64,000 nucleotides of DNA, from the NCBI GenBank assembly GCA_035532735.1, contig DATKQM010000033.1, forward strand, positions 1 through 64,000. Direction: 5' to 3'. Shown here piece by piece: positions 23,211-31,035 of this stretch (position 1 is its first letter; each line of letters starts with the position of its first letter). The position numbers and the translations under genes are program-made. Under the pieces are notes generated by a model. That model had not been told where the DNA came from and did no database searches. It saw only the letters and a program-made list of their open reading frames with translations. This DNA comes from Chersky-840 sp035532735 (GTDB lineage Bacteria > Actinomycetota > Acidimicrobiia > Acidimicrobiales > UBA8190).

Positions 23211-24242
23211 TCAGCGGGCTCCCGCTGCTTGGGCTTGGGCCCAGGTGTAGGTGTAGGTGGGGCTCCCCGTCATGAGGACGATGAGGATGGCGTCACTTGT
23301 CCACGGCGAGTCGGAGGCCAGCGTCGCCTCGGATGCCCCCATGGCCAGGACACCGTGCGACGCGGCCACCTCAGATGGGCTGTACCCGAGGATGTTGTCT
23401 CGGTGCGCCCAGCACGAGCTCGGGGTGCTGGCGGTGCAGCCGATGTTCCCGGACCCCGGGCCGTCGTCGTACATCCAGTTGTAATTCGACCCCAGGGGGC
23501 CCGCGCCCTCGGCCCAGTTCGAGGCCCAACTCATCACGGTGGAGCCGGGTGGCACCGACACCGGGGTGGGGTCGGTGTTGGTCGCGGCCGCGTTCTGAGC
23601 GTTGGAGTTGAGTTGCGCCACCATCCCAACGACCGGAGGCAGTCCCCGGTCGACGCGTTCGATGTCGGTGAGGACGAAGAGTTGCTCTCCCGGTGTGAGC
23701 GCGGCGTAGTTCGACGGGAGCACCATCGCGCCCAGACCCTCGTGGGCCCGTGCCGCCGTGGTTGCTTGAGTGGTGGCGGAGATGCACGGCGGGGACTGGT
23801 TGCCCCAGGATCGGCACGTCGCCGCGAAGTTCGGGGACTCGGCGAAGTTCGCGGCCGGATTGTTGGGCGGCAGGATGGGGTGCGACGCCAACGGGACCAA
23901 CGGTGGAGTCGTCGGATGGGGAGTCGTCGGGTGCGGGGCCGGAGGGTGAGTGGGGGGAGGAGAAACCTGGGGGGCAAGGGTGGGCGGAGCCACGGTGGTC
24001 GTCACCGGCGGGGGAGCCGTGGTCGTGGGGGCCACCGCCTGCGGGTGAAGGAAGCCGATCGCCGGGCGCGATCCAACTGACCCCGCCGCAAGAGGGGTGG
24101 CAGATCGGGCCGGGGCGGGCTCGATCGCGGTCAGGACCACCAAGGCCAGAGCCACCAGAGTGACCAGCCCGACCAGGGCAGACGTGCCCGCGACGGGCAT
24201 CCGGCGGAGCAGGACGCGAGGACGCGTCTCGAGGCTCGACAC
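23211..24242 (-). CDS. Secreted protein with CAP-like C-terminal domain
   Basis: A 343-residue exported protein. Residues 1-45 hold a basic N-terminus and a hydrophobic helix (LVGLVTLVALALVVLTAI) that acts as signal peptide or anchor. Residues about 70-125 are a Pro/Thr/His-rich wall-spanning linker. The C-terminal domain has ERVDRGLPPV, then SWASNWAEG, YNWMYDDG and CWAHRDNILG. The last motif is typical of CAP (SCP/PR1) superfamily domains, although the full zinc site is not obvious. Paired Cys suggest disulfides outside the cell. The role is unknown; binding of lipids or wall ligands is the usual guess. Confidence 0.6.
   Translation of the reverse strand: MSSLETRPRVLLRRMPVAGTSALVGLVTLVALALVVLTAIEPAPARSATPLAAGSVGSRPAIGFLHPQAVAPTTTAPPPVTTTVAPPTLAPQVSPPPTHPPAPHPTTPHPTTPPLVPLASHPILPPNNPAANFAESPNFAATCRSWGNQSPPCISATTQATTAARAHEGLGAMVLPSNYAALTPGEQLFVLTDIERVDRGLPPVVGMVAQLNSNAQNAAATNTDPTPVSVPPGSTVMSWASNWAEGAGPLGSNYNWMYDDGPGSGNIGCTASTPSSCWAHRDNILGYSPSEVAASHGVLAMGASEATLASDSPWTSDAILIVLMTGSPTYTYTWAQAQAAGAR
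23213..23226. terminator. Compact hairpin between convergent genes
   Basis: AGCGGG (23213-23218) and CCCGCT (23221-23226) form a compact stem at the shared 3' end of the DsbA-like gene and the CAP-like gene. Confidence 0.35.
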
Positions 24243-24548
24243 ACATTGGTTGTCGGCATCGGCGCCGAGGCGCTTAAGAGCTCACCCTGGGTGACAGCCC
24301 GCTGACCACGCTCTCTCAGGTTCCGTCACGATTCGAAAACCTGCGCCCACCACCTCTGATGACATCTCGGGGCGGCCCCAAAGACGACCCGGGATGACCT
24401 GCTGAACACCGATCGTTGGCGCGCGCCGACGGCCGCCTCACGAAGGCCCCGTGGTCGACTCGTCGAGCTCTCCCGCCTTCACACGAGGGTCTGTTGTGCA
24501 AGTCGACGTCACCCTCTTACCGCGTCCGACTAAGCGCAGCGCCACGCC
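24243..24548. other. Intergenic stretch without recognised features
   Basis: About 300 nt between the CAP-like gene (minus strand) and the promoter at 24549. I see no ORF with coding character, no tRNA and no convincing repeat here. Confidence 0.5.
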
Positions 24549-24554
24549 TAGGAT
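24549..24554 (+). promoter_or_regulatory. -10 box TAGGAT upstream of the GGDEF-EAL gene
   Basis: TAGGAT, then CGACGTG (7 nt) and GTG at 24562. The GGDEF-EAL start is 179 nt further on, so this transcript would begin with mini-ORFs. Confidence 0.4.
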
Positions 24555-24561
24555 CGACGTG

Positions 24562-24582
24562 GTGTGCCTGTGCCGTCGGTGA
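24562..24582 (+). CDS. Leaderless six-codon mini-ORF (Cys-rich)
   Basis: GTG at the predicted transcript start opens a six-codon ORF, VCLCRR, followed by TGA. Two of six residues are Cys. Cys-containing leaderless mini-ORFs act as attenuators of sulfur genes in mycobacteria; whether this one is translated or regulatory is unknown. It could be chance. Confidence 0.25.
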   Translation: MCLCRR

Positions 24583-24596
24583 GCAGGACACGCGCA

Positions 24597-24728
24597 ATGA
24601 ATCTGCAGGTCAGCCTGCGGGACGGGCTGGACGTCGAAGGTGCACCACACCGGTGTCGACACCGCGGTGAGCGACCGGTGGGTGGAGCGGGTCGATGTGA
24701 TCTCGCAGGGATCGGAGTACGGAGTTGA
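24597..24728 (+). CDS. Possible 43-codon ORF coupled to the GGDEF-EAL gene
   Basis: ATG 24597 opens a 43-codon ORF (start MNLQVSLRDGLDVEG, end GIGVRS). Its TGA overlaps the ATG of the next gene (TGATG, 24726-24730), a layout that favours translational coupling. The product is Arg/Gly-rich with two Cys and resembles nothing I know. Support comes only from the overlap. Confidence 0.3.
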   Translation: MNLQVSLRDGLDVEGAPHRCRHRGERPVGGAGRCDLAGIGVRS

Positions 24729-26332
24729 TGGACGACGTCACGGGGGGGCAGGGCGAGCCGAAGCGGCCCGTCGTGTCTCGTCGGCGCGGCCTCGGCAAGG
24801 GGCTGGGTGCGATCCTCCCGGGTCCCGAGACCGTCGACGAGCCCTCTCGCCCTGACGAGCTCACCGGTCTGCCCAACCGGGCCATGCTCGACGAGCGGTT
24901 CGACGAGACCATGGCTCGGTGCCGTGAGGACGGTGCCGCGCTGGCGGTGCTCGTGGTCGCCCTGGACGGGTTCGGTGAAGTGAACGAGCTCTACGGCCAC
25001 AGCGCCGGGGACAACCTGCTCCACGAGGCGGCGGCGCGGCTGTCGGCGTCGCGACGGCGCTCCGACACCGTGGCACGGTTCGCCGGTGACGAGTTCGTGT
25101 TGGTGTGCCCTTACGTGGCGTCGTCGGATCTCGCCTGTCAGATGGCGGGGCGGATCCTCGAGGACCTGAGCCGGCCGACGAGGGTCGACAAGGTCGAGGT
25201 CCAGCTGTCGGCCAGCATCGGCGTGGTCGTCACGTCGCCGAAGGACGCCCGGGGCGACGCGCCCACCCTCGAGACGCTCTTGGGTGACGCCACGCTCGCC
25301 ATGCGGCGGGCCAAGGACGAGGGTGGGGGGTCGTCGAAGCTGTTCGACCCCTCGATGCGCGAAGACGTCGTCGTCCGCAGCCAGAACCGCCAGGACCTCC
25401 GGGTGGCGCTCGATGAGGACGGCCTGCTCCTCGAGTACGAGGACATCGTGGACCTCGAGTCGGGAGTGGCGATCAGCGAGTCGGCGATCTTGGTGTGGAG
25501 CCAACCGGGGCCCGAGGTCGATCAACCCCAGGCGCCGCTCGATCTTGTCGACGAAGCAGGGTTGGCGGTACCGATCGGTCGGTGGGTGCTCGACCAGGCG
25601 CTCTCGGATCTGCGTGTCCGCCACGGCGCCTTGACCTTGGCGGCGCACTTCCGGGTGTGGGTGAAGGTGGCCCCCTCATTGGTGGCCGATCCGGCCCTTG
25701 TCACCATGATCGACGAGCTCACCGCCGCACACGGCTTTACTCCGTCGGTGCTCGGCCTCGACATACGCGAGCCCTCGGCGGCCGCGCTCGGATCCACGGA
25801 ATCAAACCTGCGCGAGCTCCACCAGCGTGACGTCGTCGTGGCGCTCGACGACTTTGGTTCTGGTCAGTCGAATCTCGGGTTGCTTCAGCGGTTGCCGATC
25901 TCGGGACTGAAGCTTGCTCCCGACTTGGTCGCCGCCCTCGGCGAAGACACCGGCGCAGCCGAACCGGGAGCCAACCATCCGGCCGCGCTCGAAGCCGAAC
26001 CCGATGCTCGGGCGCAGACCCTGAGCCGAGAAGCCGCGGCGCTCGTGCGGGGCCTGATCGAGCTCGGCCGGGCACTCGAGCTCACCGTGGTGGCCCAGGG
26101 CGTCGAGTCCGAGGCCCAGGTCGCCACGTTGCGGGCGCTCGGCTGTGAATACGCGCAGGGGCCGCTCCTCGAAGGCCAGGCCGTGGTGGCGGTGCTCTCT
26201 GAGGTCTCTGATGACCCGCCCGAGGACGACACCGAGCTCGAGGATCCACCCGGGCTCGAGGTCGTCGAGGACGATCCCGGGCCGGTGACACCCACCGAGT
26301 CACTCTGGGCGCCGGGAACACTGACCAGCTGA
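24728..26332 (+). CDS. Degenerate GGDEF-EAL protein with ParB-like N-terminus
   Basis: A 534-residue protein built from cyclic-di-GMP signalling modules. Residues 18-31 read RRRGLGKGLGAILP, which closely resembles the ParA-contacting N-terminal peptide of ParB. A GGDEF domain follows (DELTGLPNRAML start, active loop FAGDEFVLV, i.e. AGDEF). The EAL domain lacks the EAL motif: EYED stands in its place. DDFGSGQSNL keeps the Asp pair, but the usual AEGVE is AQGVE. Diguanylate cyclase activity is possible; phosphodiesterase activity is unlikely and a receptor role is plausible. No membrane segment or sensor domain. Acidic Pro-rich C-terminal tail. Alternative start: TTG 24725. Confidence 0.8.
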   Translation: MDDVTGGQGEPKRPVVSRRRGLGKGLGAILPGPETVDEPSRPDELTGLPNRAMLDERFDETMARCREDGAALAVLVVALDGFGEVNELYGHSAGDNLLHEAAARLSASRRRSDTVARFAGDEFVLVCPYVASSDLACQMAGRILEDLSRPTRVDKVEVQLSASIGVVVTSPKDARGDAPTLETLLGDATLAMRRAKDEGGGSSKLFDPSMREDVVVRSQNRQDLRVALDEDGLLLEYEDIVDLESGVAISESAILVWSQPGPEVDQPQAPLDLVDEAGLAVPIGRWVLDQALSDLRVRHGALTLAAHFRVWVKVAPSLVADPALVTMIDELTAAHGFTPSVLGLDIREPSAAALGSTESNLRELHQRDVVVALDDFGSGQSNLGLLQRLPISGLKLAPDLVAALGEDTGAAEPGANHPAALEAEPDARAQTLSREAAALVRGLIELGRALELTVVAQGVESEAQVATLRALGCEYAQGPLLEGQAVVAVLSEVSDDPPEDDTELEDPPGLEVVEDDPGPVTPTESLWAPGTLTS

Positions 26333-26387
26333 CCTCGATCTGGAAGTCGCACGCGGCGGGGCAGTCGCTGGGGCAGAGTGATGGCTC

Positions 26388-26999
26388 GTGATCGACGTCC
26401 ACTTCGTGTTCCTGGGCGCGGCCATCAGCGCCGTCGGCCAGGCGCTGTACGTGGTGGACACTGTGCGGGGGCGGAACCAACCCAACCGGGTGACGTGGTT
26501 GTTGTGGGGTCTCGCGCCGCTCTTGGCGTTGGCCGTCGAGATCAACGACGGGGTGGGCCTGCGGTCGCTGCTCACCTTCATGGTCGGCTTCGGGCCGCTC
26601 GTCGTGTTCGCGGCATCCTTCGTCAACCCGAAGTCGGTGTGGAATCTCGGCCCTCTCGATTACAGCTGCGGCGCGCTGTCGATCGGTGGGACCATCGGTT
26701 GGGTCGTCACCCGACAAGGACTCGTGGCGCTGGGCGCGGCCGTGGCGGCCGACGCGCTGGCCGGGGTGCCCACGCTCATCAAGTCGTGGCGACGGCCCGA
26801 ATCCGAGAGCGGCAGCATCTACATCGGGTCGCTCGCCAATGCCGTGATCACGCTCCTCACGGTGAAGCACGTCTCGGCGCCGGTCGTGACCTTCCCGTTG
26901 TACATCGGGGTGCTCTGGCTCGTGCAGATCACCCTGGTGTCGGGGCGGGTCGGTCCGCGGTTGTGCCGCGAGCCGACAGGAGCCGGGGCGGCGGGGTAG
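26388..26999 (+). CDS. PQ-loop-like multi-pass membrane protein
   Basis: A 203-residue integral membrane protein with six or seven hydrophobic segments. The first repeat reads ISAVGQALYVVDTVRGR, then QPNRVTWLLWGLAPLLA, with a Pro-containing loop between helices, as in PQ-loop/SWEET-type small transporters. The second half has RPESESGSIYIGSLANA. The similarity is in pattern, not in a strict motif, so this is a tentative assignment and the substrate is unknown. Start GTG 26388. The stop abuts the convergent CMD pseudogene. Confidence 0.5.
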   Translation: MIDVHFVFLGAAISAVGQALYVVDTVRGRNQPNRVTWLLWGLAPLLALAVEINDGVGLRSLLTFMVGFGPLVVFAASFVNPKSVWNLGPLDYSCGALSIGGTIGWVVTRQGLVALGAAVAADALAGVPTLIKSWRRPESESGSIYIGSLANAVITLLTVKHVSAPVVTFPLYIGVLWLVQITLVSGRVGPRLCREPTGAGAAG

Positions 27000-27344
27000 T
27001 CAGACGTCGAGCAGTGATGTCTCGTCGATCCCGAGGGGGCGGAGCATCTGGCCCAGGCCCAGGAATGCGGCCTGGCAGATGGTGAGGTCGAGGATCTCGG
27101 CGTCGGTGAAGGACTGGGCCAGTCGGGCGAAGAAGGCGTCGTCGATGCCGAGATGGTCCAGAGCGAAGCGCTCGGCGTACTCGATGGCCAGTTGTTCCTG
27201 GGCGTTGTAGCTGCCTTCGACGTCGTGGTCGGCGGCGTGTAGGCGGCGTCCACGAGGCGGTGCACGGCCCGGCCCATCTCGGGACGGAGGTTCCAGACCT
27301 CGACGGAACGTCACCGTCGCCGGGGGGAACAGCGATGCGGCCAC
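27000..27344 (-). pseudogene. Frameshifted, internally deleted carboxymuconolactone-decarboxylase-like gene
   Basis: The C-terminal part (NAQEQLAIEYAERFALDH, then FTDAEILDLTICQAAFLGLG) matches AhpD/CMD-family proteins of actinobacteria. The N-terminal family segment VWNLRPEMGRAVHRLVDAAY is also present but in another frame (about 27298-27239). Two frame changes are therefore needed, near 27300 and near 27230. The segment that should lie between, with the CxxC catalytic motif and its AQINGC context, is missing (roughly 40 residues by memory of the family). The open 114-codon frame is thus not a working enzyme. A sequencing error could explain a frameshift but not the deletion. Confidence 0.65.
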
Positions 27345-27379
27345 GAACGCCAGCCTATGACCTCAGTCGTGTGCGGGAC

Positions 27380-27991
27380 TCACCAACGGCCGCGATGGAC
27401 CGCTTCAGAAACGTTGCGGCTTCCCCGGGCCAGCGACGACGACGGTGGGTCGCCACCACCCGGTGCACCCACGAGCACGGCTCCGACGTAGCGTCGGTCT
27501 TCGGGAACACCGAGGGCGACGCGCAACGCGTCCTCGCCCCGGAAGTTCCCGAGGAAACAGGCACCGAGGCCGGCGTCGACGGCGGCGAGGAGCATGGTCA
27601 TGAGCGCAAAGCCGCCGTCGACGAACCAGTAGGGCACAGGCCATTCGCCCTCGATCGGACGCGCTGCACTCGTAGGACTGTGCTTGTCGGGCTCGGCGTA
27701 GCGGGCCCGGTACGCGTCGGGGTCGACGAACAGGGCCACCACGACCGGAGCCCGGGCCAGGCCCGGCCAACGCCGGGACCGGGCCCGCCAGTCTGCCGTG
27801 GTGGTGGCGTCCCAGAACGGCGCCGTCTCGTCGGGCCCGACGAGGACCACGGCGTCCCACCCGCCGGTGTTCCCCGCCGAGGGCGCCCGACAGGCCAGGT
27901 TCAGCACCCGGTCGAGGAACGGGGCGGGGACAGGCTCGCCCGAGAAGCTCCGGACCATCTTCCGCCGGCGGACGACCTCGCCCAGCTCCAT
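27380..27991 (-). CDS. Nitroreductase-family flavoprotein
   Basis: A 203-residue FMN-dependent oxidoreductase fold. The N-terminal RRRKMVRSFSGEPV gives the Arg-rich phosphate-binding element, followed by CRAPSAGNTGGWDAVVL. The C-terminal core is GGFALMTMLLAAVDAGLGAC, then GVPEDRRYVGAVLVG. Members reduce nitro groups, quinones or F420-like compounds with NAD(P)H; the substrate is unassigned. ATG 27991 lies 8 nt after TAGGTT, so I preferred it over the frame opening at 28069. It is transcribed divergently from the rhodanese-MoeB gene. Confidence 0.8.
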   Translation of the reverse strand: MELGEVVRRRKMVRSFSGEPVPAPFLDRVLNLACRAPSAGNTGGWDAVVLVGPDETAPFWDATTTADWRARSRRWPGLARAPVVVALFVDPDAYRARYAEPDKHSPTSAARPIEGEWPVPYWFVDGGFALMTMLLAAVDAGLGACFLGNFRGEDALRVALGVPEDRRYVGAVLVGAPGGGDPPSSSLARGSRNVSEAVHRGRW

Positions 27992-27999
27992 GGACGTGC

Positions 28000-28005
28000 A
28001 ACCTA
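28000..28005 (-). promoter_or_regulatory. -10 box TAGGTT before the nitroreductase gene
   Basis: TAGGTT on the minus strand, then 8 nt to ATG 27991. Confidence 0.4.
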
Positions 28006-28089
28006 CCGACCGACGCAAGACCGACCGCCACGCAGGACCGACCGCCCCCAGGACCAACCGACCGGCCATGGGAATGTTGACCCCACTGG

Positions 28090-28095
28090 TAGGGT
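28090..28095 (+). promoter_or_regulatory. -10 box TAGGGT before the leader ORF of rhodanese-MoeB
   Basis: TAGGGT, then TTAAGG (6 nt) and GTG 28102. A TTGACC lies only 7 nt upstream, too close to act as a -35 for this box. Confidence 0.4.
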
Positions 28096-28101
28096 TTAAG
28101 G

Positions 28102-28146
28102 GTGGGCGGCGAAGTGGTGCCGTCGAAGCAACCGGGAAGGTCGTGA
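28102..28146 (+). CDS. Leaderless 14-codon leader ORF
   Basis: GTG at the predicted transcript start opens VGGEVVPSKQPGRS, then TGA at 28144-28146, seven bases before the GTG of rhodanese-MoeB. The GGGAAGG stretch inside this ORF (28133-28139) could serve the downstream start, so the two ORFs could be coupled. Translation is inferred from position only. Confidence 0.35.
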   Translation: MGGEVVPSKQPGRS

Positions 28147-28152
28147 GACGTC

Positions 28153-29340
28153 GTGGCCAGTGCGAGAGAGCTGTTGACCCAGGCCAGGTCGGCCATCCGC
28201 GAGGCCCAGGCCGACGTGGTTGAGCCGCGCCTCGACGACGACGCCGTGGTGTGGCTCGACGTGCGCGAGCCCGATGAGTACGAGCAAGGTGCCATCCCCG
28301 GCGCGCTGCACCTTCCCAGGGGCCAGCTCGAGTTCTCGGTCGAGGGCAGGATCCCCGACAAGGCGCGTCCTGTGGTCGTGTACTGCGCGGCGGGCGTGCG
28401 TTCGGCTTTCGCGGCCAAGACCATGACCGACCTCGGCTACACCGACGTGGTCTCGCTCATCGGCGGGTTCAACCGCTGGAAGGACGAGGGCCGTCCCTGG
28501 AAGACGCCGCGCACCTTGACCCCCGAGCAGCGCAACCGGTATCAGAGGCACCTGCTCGTGAACGAGGTGGGGGAGGAGGGACAGCTCAAGCTGCTCGACT
28601 CCCGGGTCCTGCTCCTCGGGGCGGGGGGTCTGGGCTCTCCCGCCGCGCTCTACCTGGCCGCGGCCGGGGTGGGGACGATCGGGATCATCGACATGGACGT
28701 GGTCGACGCCTCGAACCTCCAGCGCCAGATCCTGCATTCGATGGACCGGATCGGCGAGCGGAAGGTCGACTCGGCCAAGAAGACCCTCACCGGGCTCAAC
28801 CCCGACGTCGACGTGGTCACCTACGACGTACGACTCGGCGCGGACAACATCCTCGACATCATCGACGGGTACGACCTCATCGTCGATGGCACCGACAACT
28901 TCCCCACGCGCTATCTCGTGAACGATGCGGCCCTGCTCAAGCGGATCCCCGTCGTCCACGGGTCCATCTTCCGGTTCGAGGGCCAGGCCACGGTGTTCGA
29001 CCCCTACAACGGGCCCTGCTACCGGTGCATGATCCCCGAGCCGCCGCCTGCTGAGCTCGCACCCTCGTGTGCCGAAGCCGGTGTCCTCGGTGTGCTGCCC
29101 GGCATCATCGGGTCGATCCAGGCCGTCGAGGCCATCAAGATGCTGCTGCAAATCGGCGATCCCCTCGTCGGCCGGTTGCTCGCCTATGACGCGCTGGAGG
29201 AGTCCTTCCGGACGTTCAAGGTGCGTCGTGACCCGGAGTGCCCGGCCTGCGGAGACAACGCCGGGCCCATCGTGATCGCCGAGTACGACGACCTGTGCAT
29301 GCCCCACGCGCTGGCGCCGTCGGGGTCCGCACGGGCCTGA
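28153..29340 (+). CDS. moeB: Rhodanese-MoeB/ThiF fusion (sulfur-carrier adenylyltransferase)
   Basis: A 395-residue protein that would adenylate and thiolate the C-terminus of a ubiquitin-like sulfur carrier (MoaD, ThiS or CysO type). Residues about 25-115 are a rhodanese domain with active-site Cys in VVYCAAGVRSA. The E1-like domain follows: LLGAGGLGSPAALYLA (ATP site), DNFPTRYLVND, zinc ligands in CYRC and CPAC, and a Cys in PSCAEAGVLG at the usual thiolation region. Mycobacterial MoeZ has the domains in the opposite order. The carrier protein and downstream enzymes are not in the window. Confidence 0.88.
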   Translation: MASARELLTQARSAIREAQADVVEPRLDDDAVVWLDVREPDEYEQGAIPGALHLPRGQLEFSVEGRIPDKARPVVVYCAAGVRSAFAAKTMTDLGYTDVVSLIGGFNRWKDEGRPWKTPRTLTPEQRNRYQRHLLVNEVGEEGQLKLLDSRVLLLGAGGLGSPAALYLAAAGVGTIGIIDMDVVDASNLQRQILHSMDRIGERKVDSAKKTLTGLNPDVDVVTYDVRLGADNILDIIDGYDLIVDGTDNFPTRYLVNDAALLKRIPVVHGSIFRFEGQATVFDPYNGPCYRCMIPEPPPAELAPSCAEAGVLGVLPGIIGSIQAVEAIKMLLQIGDPLVGRLLAYDALEESFRTFKVRRDPECPACGDNAGPIVIAEYDDLCMPHALAPSGSARA

Positions 29341-29413
29341 ACGAGCTCTGCGATATGAGCTGAGACCGGGCCCATGGCAGGCCCGGGACTGGGCGTCGGC
29401 CGCCGGTAGTCCG

Positions 29414-29419
29414 TAACCT
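29414..29419 (+). promoter_or_regulatory. -10 box TAACCT, leaderless promoter of the mutase gene
   Basis: TAACCT, then GGGACGC (7 nt) and GTG 29427. Confidence 0.5.
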
Positions 29420-29426
29420 GGGACGC

Positions 29427-31007
29427 GTGGGCGACGAGGTGCGACGGACCGATTCGGGCATCGAGATCAAGCCCGTCTACACCCGGGCCGACCTCGAGGG
29501 CTGGGACCCCGAGACCCGGTTGGGCGAGCCCGGCCAGGCGCCGTACACCCGGGGGATCTACCCTTCGATGTACCGGGGCCGGTTGTGGACCATGCGGCAG
29601 TACGCCGGGTTCGGGACCGCCGAGGACACCAACGAGCGGTTCAAGTTCCTCCTGGGGGCGGGCCAGACCGGTCTGTCGTGCGCTTTCGACCTCCCCACCC
29701 AGATGGGGCTCGACTCCGACCACGCCCGGGCCGAGGGCGAGGTGGGAAAGGTCGGGGTGGCCATCGACTCGCTCGCCGACATGCGGCTGTTGCTGGCGGG
29801 CCTGCCGCTCGACAAGGTGACGACCTCGATGACCATCAACGCCACCGCCGCCATCCTGCTGCTGTTCTACGAGTTGGTGGCCGACGAGCAGGGCGTGGCG
29901 GCCGACGCGCTGGGCGGGACGATCCAGAACGACATCTTGAAGGAGTACGTGGCCCGGGGCACCTACATCTACCCGCCCCGGAGCTCGATGCGGCTCATCA
30001 CCGACACCTTCGCCTACTGCGCCGAGCGGATGCCCAACTGGAACAGCATCTCCATCTCCGGCTACCACATCCGCGAGGCGGGGTCGACGGCGGTCCAGGA
30101 GATCGCTTTCACCCTCGCCGACGGGATCGCCTACGTCGAGGCGGCGTTGACGGCGGGGCTCGACGTCGATGCCTTCGCGCCCCGGTTGTCGTTCTTCTGG
30201 AACGCGCACAACAACCTCTTCGAAGAGGTGGCCAAGTACCGGGCGGCCCGGCGGATGTGGGCCAAGATCATGACCGAGCGGTTCGGGGCCAAGGACGAGC
30301 GGTCCAAGCTGCTGCGGTTCCACACCCAGACCGGTGGGTCGACACTCACGGCCCAGCAGCCCGAGGTCAACATCGTGCGGGTCACCCTCCAGGCCCTCGC
30401 CGCCGTGCTGGGCGGGACCCAGAGCCTGCACACCAACGGCTTCGACGAGGCCCTCGGGCTCCCCACCACCAACGCGGCCAAGATCGCGCTCCGGACCCAG
30501 CAGGTCATCGGGTACGAGTCCGGCGTCCCCGACACCGTCGACCCCTTGGCGGGGTCCTACTTCGTCGAAGAGCTCACCGACCAGGTCGAGCGGGGCGCGT
30601 GGGACTACCTCGAGCGGATCGACAACCTGGGCGGTGCGGTGGCGGCCATCGAGGCCCGGTTCATGCAGGGCGAGATCGAGATGGCTGCCTATGAGTTCGC
30701 CAAGGCCGTCGACGACGGCGAGAAGATCGTGGTGGGCGTGAACAAGTTCACCGACGAGGCGGCCGAGCCCACCGAGGTGTTCCCCATCGATCCCGCCCAG
30801 CAGCAGGCCCAGATCGAGCGTACCCGCCGGGTGCGGGCCGAGCGGGACCAGTCCGGGGTGGACGCCGCTCTGGCCGATGTCGCCACGGCGGCACGGGGCA
30901 CCCAGAACCTCCTCGTCCCCATGCGCGAAGCGCTTCGTCGGATGGCGACCCTGGGCGAAGTCTCCGATGTCCTGCGCGAGGTCTTCGGGGTCTACCAGCC
31001 CAGCTGA
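29427..31007 (+). CDS. Acyl-CoA mutase large subunit (methylmalonyl-CoA mutase family)
   Basis: A 526-residue TIM-barrel subunit of an adenosylcobalamin-dependent carbon-skeleton mutase. Typical sequence: RQYAGFGTAEDTNERFKFLL, FDLPTQMGLDSDHARAEG, TIQNDILKEY and ISISGYHIREAGSTAVQE. It has no B12-binding domain, so it needs a separate small subunit, which is not in the window. Members of this separated group isomerise methylmalonyl-, isobutyryl-, 2-hydroxyisobutyryl- or ethylmalonyl-CoA; the active-site residues visible here do not let me choose. The GTG start is leaderless. The adenosyltransferase at 18601 would make its cofactor. Confidence 0.88.
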   Translation: MGDEVRRTDSGIEIKPVYTRADLEGWDPETRLGEPGQAPYTRGIYPSMYRGRLWTMRQYAGFGTAEDTNERFKFLLGAGQTGLSCAFDLPTQMGLDSDHARAEGEVGKVGVAIDSLADMRLLLAGLPLDKVTTSMTINATAAILLLFYELVADEQGVAADALGGTIQNDILKEYVARGTYIYPPRSSMRLITDTFAYCAERMPNWNSISISGYHIREAGSTAVQEIAFTLADGIAYVEAALTAGLDVDAFAPRLSFFWNAHNNLFEEVAKYRAARRMWAKIMTERFGAKDERSKLLRFHTQTGGSTLTAQQPEVNIVRVTLQALAAVLGGTQSLHTNGFDEALGLPTTNAAKIALRTQQVIGYESGVPDTVDPLAGSYFVEELTDQVERGAWDYLERIDNLGGAVAAIEARFMQGEIEMAAYEFAKAVDDGEKIVVGVNKFTDEAAEPTEVFPIDPAQQQAQIERTRRVRAERDQSGVDAALADVATAARGTQNLLVPMREALRRMATLGEVSDVLREVFGVYQPS

Positions 31008-31021
31008 CGGCTCACCTCAGC

Positions 31022-31035
31022 GGCGGGGTCCCGCC
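31022..31035. terminator. Hairpin between convergent genes
   Basis: GGCGGG (31022-31027) and CCCGCC (31030-31035) form a compact stem between the ends of the mutase gene and the TPR gene. Confidence 0.4.
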
